Shown here: piece after piece, positions 52,746-60,502 of the stretch
Layout: each line of letters opens with the position of its first letter
How positions within the stretch are numbered: the stretch's first letter is position 1
DNA from: Bradyrhizobium sp. CCBAU 51627
GTDB taxonomy: Bacteria > Pseudomonadota > Alphaproteobacteria > Rhizobiales > Xanthobacteraceae
Reading direction: 5' to 3'
Length of the DNA: 64,000 bases
NCBI RefSeq assembly: GCF_028128765.1
Contig: NZ_LBJG01000090.1
Coordinates: forward strand, 124,001 to 188,000
Made by a program: the position numbers and the translations under genes
Notes under the pieces: model-generated
What the model was told of the DNA's origin: nothing
Databases searched by the model: none
Seen by the model: the letters and a program-made list of their open reading frames with translations, nothing else

Positions 52746-53975
52746 TTAGAACGCCCCCGCCAATTCTCTTGCACCGGCATTGTTGCTGTTACTATCCATC
52801 CGCGCATCCGTCACCGCGAGCAGCTTCGCCACCGTGTTGTGGCGGATCGCCACTGGGTTGCGCTCGTAGCCGCTGCGCTGGAAGAAATTCGAGGTCGGCA
52901 CCTGCTCCCGCATCGCCTGCGGCATCGTCACCATGTCGAAGCCGGTGCCGTCACCGGTGAGGTTCATCATCTCGAGCTCTGCGGCGGTGAGCGGACGATT
53001 ATAGCCCTTGGCCCGCGCGAACAGCACCGAGGTCAGCAGCTTGTGGGTCTGCAGCATTGGCCCGACATCGACGTCGAGCACCATCGCATGCATGGCCCAG
53101 CCCTGCGCAGTGTTGCCGATCTTCTCGTGCTCCGACCAGGTGTCGGGCACCGACTTCGCATGCGCCACCATCTTCTTCAGCACGGCAAGCTTGTGTTCGA
53201 GTGCCTGGCGCGCCGGACCCGAGCTGCGCGCGACCTTGTCGGAGAGCGCGCGAATGAGTTCATGGCCCTGCTCGGCCAGCAGCTCGACGCTGTTGGTTGT
53301 CAGCAACTGGTTGTAGCCCATCGCAGTCGAGATCGCGCGCCTGCCGCCATGCTCGATGCCCGCCTGCACATCGAACGTGCCGGTGCCGCCGGTCTCGAAC
53401 GAATACACCCGCACCGCCTGTTCGCGTGTCAGGCCTGAAGCGAGCGCGTAACGCGCATAGGCGCGCTTGAACTCGACCTCGCTCGAGGGGCGCTGCGGCG
53501 TGAACTGATAGAGGTCCTGCGCCGCGCGCAAGAGATCGGCGACTACCGGGATCGGCTTTCGGGTGGGGCGCTCGGGCGTTTCCTCCGGCTCGGGATTCAC
53601 CGGCCGCTTCGGTCCGGTATAAACAGGCGGATGCTCCAGCACGTAATCGTCTAGCGTGATCTGCTGCCCGTTGCGTCGCTTGGCATTGCGGGTTTTTCGC
53701 TTCTCGGAGATCTGGCTCCAATAAGCGCCCGCCTCCTCGTCGAACGCCGCACGCGCCGCCTGATACTCGGCCAGCTTGCGCCGATATTCGAGCACGGCCG
53801 GCGAGGCGCCTCCGCCTTGCCCAAAGAACTGCGACAAGAGCTGGGCATGGGCATTGCTGACAGCTGATGGCAGCGCGTCGAACTCGCCGCCGTGCGCGGC
53901 AGGGACGAGCAGGACGAGCGCGAGTGGAACCAGCGCCAAGGGAACTGACAAGCGTTTTCGAATCGAGTGATGCAT
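52746..53975 (-). CDS. Exported protein with a possible lytic-transglycosylase-like fold
   Basis: 409 residues with signal peptide (RLSVPLALVPLALVLLVPAA). Residues about 45-130 are a helical and charged region (EYRRKLAEYQAARAAFDEEA, ISEKRKTRNAKRRNG). A possible catalytic core starts at about 185: REQAVRVYSFETGGTGTFDV, QAGIEHGGRRAISTAMGYNQ, LLTTNSVELLAEQGHELIRA. A Glu in SFETGG followed by AMGYNQ (compare the goose-lysozyme/SLT pattern of a catalytic Glu and AxGxxQ) hints at peptidoglycan cleavage, but this is inference from spacing. No close family is recognised. Confidence 0.65.
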   Translation of the reverse strand: MHHSIRKRLSVPLALVPLALVLLVPAAHGGEFDALPSAVSNAHAQLLSQFFGQGGGASPAVLEYRRKLAEYQAARAAFDEEAGAYWSQISEKRKTRNAKRRNGQQITLDDYVLEHPPVYTGPKRPVNPEPEETPERPTRKPIPVVADLLRAAQDLYQFTPQRPSSEVEFKRAYARYALASGLTREQAVRVYSFETGGTGTFDVQAGIEHGGRRAISTAMGYNQLLTTNSVELLAEQGHELIRALSDKVARSSGPARQALEHKLAVLKKMVAHAKSVPDTWSEHEKIGNTAQGWAMHAMVLDVDVGPMLQTHKLLTSVLFARAKGYNRPLTAAELEMMNLTGDGTGFDMVTMPQAMREQVPTSNFFQRSGYERNPVAIRHNTVAKLLAVTDARMDSNSNNAGARELAGAF

Positions 53976-54031
53976 GCTGCCCTCTTAGCAGGCATCCGGT
54001 AACCGTCACGTTAACACGCCGTTTACCATCC

Positions 54032-54658
54032 TCATTTCCAGGCGAAGACCGGCTGTTCCAGGTCGGTCACGCGGGTCTGTCGGCCCGCGAGCACCTCGCG
54101 GAACTGGTAGATCAGCGCCGCCGTCGGCGCGTGGATCAAGCTCATCTGATGATGAAAGCGGATCACGCGGCGGGTGCTCTCGGGGATATCAGTAAAGTCG
54201 AAGGCGCCGTCGCGTTCGATCGTGTCGAGCGCGATGCGGTGAACGGAGGCGACCTCGTCCGGGTTCGGCACGATCGCGGCGCTCTCCTCCGCCCAGACCA
54301 CGACCGGCGTGATCAGATAGCCGGAGCGCGTCGGATAGTCGTCGAGCAGGCCGAGCACGGCATCGGCTGACAGCTTCAGCGCAAGCTCCTCGTCGAGCTC
54401 GCGCAGAGCGGCCTCCACCGGCGTCTCGCCGGCGTCACATCGCCCACCCGGCAGCGCCCACTGACCACGATGGGAGCGCAAGCTCGATGCGCGCCTGGTG
54501 AGTAGAAACGCCGTGTCGTCGCCGTCGCTGGATGCGGTCAGCGCCAGAACTACCGCGGCGCGCTTCAGGGCCGACGGCGCGGCCGCATCAGGCAGCCGCG
54601 CAAAGGCTGCGCAGGCCCCTGCGATATTCCGTCTGGTGGCATCGCCGAAAGCTCTCAT
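54032..54658 (-). CDS. Nudix hydrolase, CoA pyrophosphatase type
   Basis: 208 residues. The Nudix box GRCDAGETPVEAALRELDEEL at 72-92 carries the full G-x5-E-x7-REUxEExGU pattern, preceded by LRSHRGQWALPGG, the signature of the CoA/acyl-CoA pyrophosphatase group (UPF0035). It would cleave CoA or its derivatives to 4'-phosphopantetheine and 3',5'-ADP. YPTRSGYLITPVVVWAEE and RFHHQMSLIHAPTAALIYQF complete the fold. It is divergent from the thioesterase gene, and many acyl-CoA genes lie nearby. Confidence 0.88.
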   Translation of the reverse strand: MRAFGDATRRNIAGACAAFARLPDAAAPSALKRAAVVLALTASSDGDDTAFLLTRRASSLRSHRGQWALPGGRCDAGETPVEAALRELDEELALKLSADAVLGLLDDYPTRSGYLITPVVVWAEESAAIVPNPDEVASVHRIALDTIERDGAFDFTDIPESTRRVIRFHHQMSLIHAPTAALIYQFREVLAGRQTRVTDLEQPVFAWK

Positions 54659-54716
54659 GACGCTTGACTACACCAGGACCTCGCTCGATGAAACGAGGAG
54701 ACGGACACGTTGCAAG

Positions 54717-55154
54717 ATGGACGGAGCGATGACGAGCAAGGCCGCAACAAAGCTGAAGTCGGACGGCTGGACCATCCTGGAAACCACGGGCTTCATGCAT
54801 CTGGTCGGTCCCTTGTGGGAGCGCAAGGTCGACGGCCACTACGAATTCGCACTTGCGACCGAGGACAAGCACCACAACCGCCGCGGCATGGTCCAGGGCG
54901 GCGTGATGATGACCTTCGCGGACCGCACTTGCGGCATGACCGCCCGCTACGCCTCCGGCAAGGAGTACATGGCGACGGTGCAGCTCGACACCCATTTCGT
55001 CGAGGCCGGCCAGATCGGCGACATCCTGATCTCTCGCCCCCGCGTGGTGCGCTCGACCCGCAGCCTGATCTTCATGAGCACCGAAGTGACGGTCGACGAC
55101 CGCTGCATCGTGATGGCCAATGGCGTGTTCAAGATCCTGAAGGGGCCGGGGTAG
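54717..55154 (+). CDS. PaaI-family thioesterase (hotdog fold)
   Basis: 145 residues from ATG 54717; ATG 54729 after ACGGAGCG is also possible. Hotdog pattern with LVGPLWERKVDGHYEFALAT, HHNRRGMVQGGVMMTFADRT (the conserved H-N-x-x-G-x-x-x-G-G-x helix), CGMTARYASGKEYMATVQLD, THFVEAGQIGDILISRPRVV, and MANGVFKILKG. It hydrolyses short or aryl acyl-CoA thioesters. It faces the divergent Nudix gene across 58 bases. Confidence 0.88.
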   Translation: MDGAMTSKAATKLKSDGWTILETTGFMHLVGPLWERKVDGHYEFALATEDKHHNRRGMVQGGVMMTFADRTCGMTARYASGKEYMATVQLDTHFVEAGQIGDILISRPRVVRSTRSLIFMSTEVTVDDRCIVMANGVFKILKGPG

Positions 55155-55186
55155 GATAGCTATCGCATCTGCACGTCACGCATTCT

Positions 55187-55295
55187 GCTGTCGTCGCCCG
55201 GCTTGACCGGGCGACCCAGTACGCCGCGGCTTCTCGCCTCTATCACGACTGCCTCTGGAATACCGGATCGCCCGATCAAGTCGGGCGATGACAGC
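55187..55295. repeat. REP-type palindromic repeat, GTCGTCGCCCG class
   Basis: GCTGTCGTCGCCCGgcttgaCCGGGCGACCCAG and CCGGATCGCCCGAtcaagTCGGGCGATGACAGC: two stem-loops with the common ends seen in the other repeats. It lies after the thioesterase gene. Confidence 0.8.
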
Positions 55296-55329
55296 TGTGG
55301 ATGTAGTCAGCAGCTTCCCAGCGCGTCGC

Positions 55330-55411
55330 TGCGAGAAGCGTAGCGATGAAGCAATTCAGGTGTTTCCGCGGACGCATCGCTGGATTGCTTCGCTACGCTC
55401 GCAATGACGGA
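55330..55411. repeat. REP-type palindromic repeat, AGCAATCCAG class
   Basis: GCGTAGCGATGAAGCAATTCAG pairs with CTGGATTGCTTCGCTACGC apart from small changes, and CGCAATGACGG closes it. Same class as 24604-24702. It ends about 50 bases before the aldo/keto reductase start. Confidence 0.8.
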
Positions 55412-55459
55412 ACCGGGCGGCTATGGTGCTCCACAATTGAAGCTTCGAGGAAACAGCCC

Positions 55460-56470
55460 ATGCAATACCGTCAGCTCGGCCGCAGCGGCCTGAAAGTGTC
55501 GCCGATCTGCCTGGGCACCATGATGTTCGGCGGGCCGACCGATGAGGCGGCATCAAAGCGGATCATTGCGAAGGCGCATGACGCCGGCGTCAACTTCATC
55601 GACACCGCTGACGCCTATTCGAAAGGCGGCTCCGAAGAGGTCGTCGGCCGCGCGATCGCGAGCGATCGTCACGCCTGGGTGCTCGCGACGAAGCTCGCCA
55701 ACCCTATGGGCAGCGATCCCAATCGCGTCGGCCTGTCGCGGCGCTGGGTGCTGCAGGCGGCCGACGAGAGCTTGACGCGGCTCGGCACCGACCACATCGA
55801 CGTCTACTATCTGCACAAGGAGGACCACGCGACGCCGCTGGAAGAGACGGTGCGCGCGATGGGTGACCTGATCCGGTCAGGCAAGATCCGCTATTTCGGC
55901 GTCTCCAACTACCGCGCCTGGCGCGTCGCCGAGATCTGCAACATCTGCGACCGGCTCGGCATCGACCGTCCCGTGGCCAGCCAGCCCTACTACAACGCGA
56001 TGAACCGCATGCCCGAGGTCGAGCATTTTCCGGCCTGCGCCTATTACGGCCTCGGCATCGTGCCCTATAGCCCGCTCGCGCGCGGCGTGCTCACCGGCAA
56101 GTACAAACCCGATGCAGCCCCGGACAAGGACACGCGCGCCGGCCGCAACGACACGCGCATGATGCAGACCGAGTGGCGGACGGAATCGCTCCAACTCGCG
56201 CAGGAGATCAAGACCCACGCCGAGAAGAAGGGCATCACCGCCGGCCAGTTCGCGGTCGCCTGGGTGCTGAACTCCGCCTTCGTCTCCTCGATCGTCGCCG
56301 GCCCGCGCACTGAGGAGCAGTGGGACGGCTATATCAGGTCGCTCGACTACCGCTTCACCGCGGAGGACGAGGCGCTGATCGATCGGCTGGTCGTACCGGG
56401 CCATCCGTCGACGCCCGGCTACAACGATCCCGCCTATCCGATCGAAGGACGTCGCGCGCGAACGGCGTGA
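55460..56470 (+). CDS. Aldo/keto reductase
   Basis: 336 residues from ATG 55460 with GAGGAAA upstream. A TIM barrel with complete catalytic tetrad D48 and Y53 (FIDTADAYSKGGSEEVVG), K78 (LATKLAN) and H119 (VYYLHKED). NADPH-binding regions include KIRYFGVSNYRAWRV, YNAMNRMPE, IVPYSPLARGVLTGKY and the C-terminal SIVAGPRTEEQWDGYI. It reduces or oxidises carbonyl compounds with NADPH; substrate is unknown. The next gene follows after 10 bases. Confidence 0.9.
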   Translation: MQYRQLGRSGLKVSPICLGTMMFGGPTDEAASKRIIAKAHDAGVNFIDTADAYSKGGSEEVVGRAIASDRHAWVLATKLANPMGSDPNRVGLSRRWVLQAADESLTRLGTDHIDVYYLHKEDHATPLEETVRAMGDLIRSGKIRYFGVSNYRAWRVAEICNICDRLGIDRPVASQPYYNAMNRMPEVEHFPACAYYGLGIVPYSPLARGVLTGKYKPDAAPDKDTRAGRNDTRMMQTEWRTESLQLAQEIKTHAEKKGITAGQFAVAWVLNSAFVSSIVAGPRTEEQWDGYIRSLDYRFTAEDEALIDRLVVPGHPSTPGYNDPAYPIEGRRARTA

Positions 56471-56480
56471 GGAGACGACG

Positions 56481-57794
56481 ATGGCGCTTGAAGACCGCTA
56501 CGGACTATCTCTCTCCACCACCTCCGATCAGGCGGCGTCCGCCTATCGCGAGGGCATCGACCTCATGCTTTCGGGGTGGACCGGCACGGCGCAGACGCTG
56601 GAGCGCGCGATTGCGGCCGATCCGGATTTCGCTCTGGCGCATATCGCCCGTGCCCGCGTGCATGCGTTTTACCAGCAGGGTGACCTCGCACGGAGCAAGG
56701 CGACCTTGGCGCGCGAGCTCGTCGCCAGGCGTGGCACAGAGCGCGAGCGCTCCCATGTCGAGACGCTGGCGCTTGCGATCGAGGGCCGTGGGACTGAAGC
56801 GATCGCGGCAATGTTGCAGCACGTCGAGAACTGGCCACGGGATGCCGTGGTGCTGTCGCTGCCACTCGGCGCATTCGGCTTGTTCGCCTTCTCCGGCATG
56901 GCCGATCACGACCGTGCCCGGCACGAACTGTGTGAGCGCGTTGCATATCATTACGGCGAGGACTGGTGGTTTCTCACCATGTCCGGCTGGGCGATGACCG
57001 AGAACGGCGACGTTGCCCGCGGCCGCACCGTCACCGAACGCGGCTTCGATCTACGCCGGGCCAATGCCCATGCCGCGCACGCCGTGCTGCATGCGATGTT
57101 CGAGGACGGCTCGATCGAGGACGCCGACCGTCTCGTCGATGAATGGATTCCGACCTATGACCGCGCCGGCATCCTGCACGGCCACATCCTCTGGCATCAG
57201 GCGCTCGGCGCGCTCGAGCACGGCGATGCGACACGGGCACTCAATATCTATGCCGACGTGCTCCAGCCCTCTGCCACGCAGGCGCCGCCGCTCAACGTCG
57301 TCACCGACAGCGCCTCGCTGCTCTGGCGGCTGTCGGCCTATGGCCACAGCGTACCGAAGGCGCTCTGGGTCGAGGCCGACGCCGCCGCGCAAAAACTATT
57401 CCCCAGATCGGGCCTGCCCTTCGCCGACGTTCACATGGCGCTATTTGCCGCCGCGACGCAAAATCGCGAAGCGATTGCCGTGCGCCTTGCCGTGATCGAG
57501 CAGCGGCTCGCCGACGGAAAGCTGCCGGCCGGCCCCGTGGTGCCTGCGATCTGCCGCGCGCTGGCCGCTTTCGCGGATGAGAATTACGCGGCATGCGTGC
57601 GCGAGCTCGACCCTGTCCTCGCCGACGTCGTGCGCATCGGCGGCAGCCACGCTCAGCGCGAGCTGATCGAGGACACGTTCCTCCTCGCACTGATCCGCAG
57701 CGGCGGGCTGCCACGCGCCCGCAATCTGCTTGACGCCCGCTTGCACCGCCGCCCGTCCATGCGCGATGCACGCTGGCAGGCGGCGATGGTTTGA
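56481..57794 (+). CDS. Tetratricopeptide-repeat protein
   Basis: 437 residues without a leader. Helical hairpin repeats dominate: TLERAIADPDFALAHIARA appears as the first unit, with further units through GDATRALNIYADVLQPSATQ and YAACVRELDPVLADVVRIGG. It resembles the family of proteins near aldo/keto reductase and CoA-transferase genes in Bradyrhizobium (annotated as TPR repeat-containing). It sits between those genes in the same row, with the CoA-transferase subunit A starting 33 bases later. Probably a cytosolic scaffold. Confidence 0.8.
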   Translation: MALEDRYGLSLSTTSDQAASAYREGIDLMLSGWTGTAQTLERAIAADPDFALAHIARARVHAFYQQGDLARSKATLARELVARRGTERERSHVETLALAIEGRGTEAIAAMLQHVENWPRDAVVLSLPLGAFGLFAFSGMADHDRARHELCERVAYHYGEDWWFLTMSGWAMTENGDVARGRTVTERGFDLRRANAHAAHAVLHAMFEDGSIEDADRLVDEWIPTYDRAGILHGHILWHQALGALEHGDATRALNIYADVLQPSATQAPPLNVVTDSASLLWRLSAYGHSVPKALWVEADAAAQKLFPRSGLPFADVHMALFAAATQNREAIAVRLAVIEQRLADGKLPAGPVVPAICRALAAFADENYAACVRELDPVLADVVRIGGSHAQRELIEDTFLLALIRSGGLPRARNLLDARLHRRPSMRDARWQAAMV

Positions 57795-57827
57795 GGCAGG
57801 ATGGAAAAAAACGCATCGGAGGACGCC

Positions 57828-58646
57828 ATGACCGAGATCGTTGCGCTGGAGGCGTTGGCCGCGCGCGTTGCCCCTGGCCAATCGCTGGCCATTCCGGTCG
57901 ATCGTTCCGGCGTCGCGATGGCCGCGACCGCCGCCATCATCGAAGCCGGCATCGACGATCTTCACCTGATCTGCGTCCCCATCAGCGGCCTGCAGGCCGA
58001 TCTCCTGATCGGGGCCGGCGCGGTCAAGACGCTCGAGACCAGCGCCATCTCGCTGGGCGAAGCCGGCGGCGCGCCGCGTTTCGGCGCTGCGGTGCGGGCG
58101 GGCTCCGTGACCTTGCGCGATGCCACCTGCCCCGCGATTCACGCCGGCCTGTCAGCGGCGCAGCACGGCGTGCCCTTCATGCCGATCGCCGGCATCATCG
58201 GCAGCGACCTGCTCAAGGTGCGTCCCGACTGGAAGGTGATCGACAGTCCGGTCGGCGAGGCGCGCAAGGTCGTCGTGGTGCCGGCCATCACGCCGGACAT
58301 TGCGCTCTTCCACGCGCCGGAGGCCGATCGCGCCGGGAATGTGCGGATCGGCCGCTTCCGCGAGCTCGCCACCATGGCCTATGCGTCCAGGAAGACGCTG
58401 GTCACGGTCGAACGCATCGTCGATCGCAATCTGCTGGAGACGGAGGATTCCGCCGCCGGCGTGCTGCCGTCGCTGTATGTCGACGCCATCGCAGTCGCCG
58501 AACGTGGCGCCTGGCCGCTGGCGCTGTGGGACGAATATCCGGCCGACGAGGCCGAGATCGCGCGTTACGCGGCGATGGCACGCAGCGAGGATGGCTTTCG
58601 CGCCTATCTCTCGGCCTTCCTGACGCATCGCAAGCAGGTAGCCTAG
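57828..58646 (+). CDS. CoA-transferase subunit alpha, IpdA-like
   Basis: 272 residues from ATG 57828, with CGGAGGACGCC upstream. The class I CoA-transferase fold: VALEALAARVAPGQSLAIPV, IDDLHLICVPISGLQADLLI, FGAAVRAGSVTLRDATCPAI, PFMPIAGIIGSDLLKV, VVVPAITPDIALFHAPEADR and AGNVRIGRFRELATMAYASR. This matches the IpdA/GctA-like group, where some members (IpdAB) are hydrolases of a cyclic CoA intermediate in steroid ring breakdown. It abuts subunit beta directly. Confidence 0.83.
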   Translation: MTEIVALEALAARVAPGQSLAIPVDRSGVAMAATAAIIEAGIDDLHLICVPISGLQADLLIGAGAVKTLETSAISLGEAGGAPRFGAAVRAGSVTLRDATCPAIHAGLSAAQHGVPFMPIAGIIGSDLLKVRPDWKVIDSPVGEARKVVVVPAITPDIALFHAPEADRAGNVRIGRFRELATMAYASRKTLVTVERIVDRNLLETEDSAAGVLPSLYVDAIAVAERGAWPLALWDEYPADEAEIARYAAMARSEDGFRAYLSAFLTHRKQVA

Positions 58647-59390
58647 ATGTCGTCCGATCACGAACGGCGCGAGATCCTGATCGCCACCATTGCCGATCTG
58701 CTCGACGGCATCCGTCACGTCGCGGTCGGCGCCTCGTCGCCGATCCCCGCGGCCGGCGCCATGCTACTGCGTGCGCGCAACGAGCGTGACGGCAAGCCGC
58801 CGGTGCGCATCTCGATCCTGGGATCGCAGGCGCACAACTTCTTCACCAATGGCGGCATCGAGCTGTTCGACTGTGCCGCCCAGGGCCGCGTCGACGCCTT
58901 CTTCCTCGGCGGCGGTCAGATCGACGGCGAGGGCAACATCAACCTGGTTGGCACCGGCGACTATCCAAAGACCGACGTGCGCTGGCCCGGCTCGTTCGGC
59001 TCGGCCTACCTCTATCATCTCGTGCCGCGCGTGATCCTGTTTCGCGAGGAGCATTCGCCGCGCGTGTTCGTACCCAAGGTCGATTTCGTCAGCGCCCGGG
59101 CGATCACGCCGGAAGTCCCCCGCCGAGGCGGCCCCTATGCGCTGCTGACCAACATGGCACTTTTCGACTTCGATCGCGAGGCGGGCGGCTTTGTCTTGCG
59201 CTCCGTGCACCCGCCGTTCACGCCGGCCGACATCAGGGAGAACACCGGTTTCGACTATGCCGTGCCTGACGTCGTGCGCGAAACGCAGCGGCCCGATGCC
59301 GCAACGCTGGCGCTGCTGCGGGGACGGGTTTTCGACGAGCTTGCCGAGACTTATCCGGCCTTTGCGCGGACGATGAAACAGGCGGCGTGA
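58647..59390 (+). CDS. CoA-transferase subunit beta, IpdB-like
   Basis: 247 residues; ATG directly follows the TAG of subunit alpha. Landmarks are LLDGIRHVAVGASSPIPAAG, RISILGSQAHNFFTNGGIEL, FDCAAQGRVDAFFLGGGQID, GEGNINLVGTGDYPKTDVRW and GSAYLYHLVPRVILFREEHS. The catalytic Glu of classical beta subunits (in SENG) is not seen; ASSPIPAAG stands in that place, as in IpdB-type proteins. This favours a ring-opening hydrolase or a non-classical transferase rather than standard CoA transfer, which is inference. Confidence 0.83.
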   Translation: MSSDHERREILIATIADLLDGIRHVAVGASSPIPAAGAMLLRARNERDGKPPVRISILGSQAHNFFTNGGIELFDCAAQGRVDAFFLGGGQIDGEGNINLVGTGDYPKTDVRWPGSFGSAYLYHLVPRVILFREEHSPRVFVPKVDFVSARAITPEVPRRGGPYALLTNMALFDFDREAGGFVLRSVHPPFTPADIRENTGFDYAVPDVVRETQRPDAATLALLRGRVFDELAETYPAFARTMKQAA

Positions 59391-59521
59391 TCACGCCGCT
59401 CTCTGCCACGAAAAAAACACTGGCCTGACGGCAAGTGCGACGGGATGGACGGGGCAGTCCAAGTGAATCGCCGATAGGGTGACACGGTGGTATTCCAGTC
59501 TGGTTTGGCAAGGCAAACGGG

Positions 59522-59570
59522 ATCGCAATCAATTTGCGATTCGATGGTTATCGGGCGGAACTTCCGCCCG
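59522..59570. promoter_or_regulatory. Two adjacent palindromes before the exported protein gene
   Basis: ATCGCAA (59522-59528) pairs with TTGCGAT (59534-59540) around 5 bases, and CGGGCGGAA (59552-59560) pairs with TTCCGCCCG (59562-59570) around one base. They lie in the gap 59391-59588 and are good operator candidates for the downstream gene. Confidence 0.5.
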
Positions 59571-59588
59571 TCCGTGGCCCCCTGGCAT

Positions 59589-60179
59589 ATGAGCCTGACG
59601 ATGCGCCTCCGCCGACCGGTCCTGGCTGCAATCCTCGTCTCTCTCGCAGGCCCTTGTTTTGCCGGGTCTTCCACCGCGATTCCGGTCAACAATCCGCCGG
59701 CCCAGCAGCATTCCTTCATCGATCTGCTGGCGCTGATGTCAGGCCATTGCAAGACGCTGAAGGTCGCCGGGCACGCCTTCGCCTGCAAGACCGTGGCCTA
59801 TGCCCACGGCGACAAGGGCCGCGTCAACTTCGCGGTCGCCATCGACGACCCCAGCGACGAGCACCACGTCGTGTCGTTCTCCGGCGAGCACGGCAGGCGG
59901 GCCGACGACAATTCCTACGAACTGCCGATCGACCGCATGCTGCTCAACTCCAAGGACCGGCCCAAAGTCGACGGCCTTCCGGTACCCGCGGAGCAAACCT
60001 CCACGGGCGTGTGCCGGCAGACCGGCAATTTCGCCGCCAGGAAGGTGAAGGACGTCACCTGCTCGGCGACCGACAACGAGGGCCGGACCTATGAACTGCT
60101 GTTCGTCTCCGACGGCACGCCGGTGAGCGTCCGCCGCATCAGGCAGTCGTCGCCCTCGATCCAGGATCCGTTCAAGTAG
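59589..60179 (+). CDS. Exported protein of unknown function
   Basis: 196 residues from ATG 59589. A signal peptide (RLRRPVLAAILVSLAGPCFA) is followed by a mature domain, FIDLLALMSGHCKTLKVAGH, FACKTVAYAHGDKGRVNFAV, AIDDPSDEHHVVSFSGEHGR, TGVCRQTGNFAARKVKDVTC, with four cysteines. Other starts (59541 and upstream) would add an N-terminal extension covering the palindromes. The fold looks like a small beta-rich periplasmic protein; I recognise no family. Confidence 0.65.
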   Translation: MSLTMRLRRPVLAAILVSLAGPCFAGSSTAIPVNNPPAQQHSFIDLLALMSGHCKTLKVAGHAFACKTVAYAHGDKGRVNFAVAIDDPSDEHHVVSFSGEHGRRADDNSYELPIDRMLLNSKDRPKVDGLPVPAEQTSTGVCRQTGNFAARKVKDVTCSATDNEGRTYELLFVSDGTPVSVRRIRQSSPSIQDPFK

Positions 60180-60369
60180 CGGGCGTCAGGCGAACGCCTT
60201 CTCCAGCGTCGCGAGGATCACGCGCAAGCTGCTCGCCGTCGAGGCTGCCGCCGACCAGCGGCTGCGCCTCGTAGATCATGATGTCCCGCCCCGAAAGCCC
60301 CGCATCACGAATGAGGAATGCGGCGCCCGCGAGCGATCCGATGCCACCGCCGATGAAATATGCCTTCAT
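60172..60369 (-). pseudogene. Oleate hydratase N-terminal fragment
   Basis: The start (MKAYFIGGGIGSLAGAAFLI, then RDAGLSGRDIMIYEAQPLVG and GSLDGE) is a strong match to the FAD-binding N-terminus of oleate hydratase/MCRA proteins (GGGIASLAAAAYLIRDGG, GGSLDG). The family is about 550-590 residues, but here the frame ends after about 65 codons in unrelated sequence (QLARDPRDAGEGVR). A +1 frame from 60230 reads VILATLEKAFA and stops, which may be the old C-terminus. An internal deletion has therefore removed most of the gene. Confidence 0.75.
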
Positions 60370-60502
60370 GACTTGCCTCGATTGCAGTCCAGCTTTCGGC
60401 ACGACATTGCATCGGTGGGCGTGGGTCAAAGTTGCGCTGGATCAAACGTAAGGGCACCGACCATCACATTGAGCTGAGGCCGGCGTTGCGAGGCTGTCCC
60501 CC

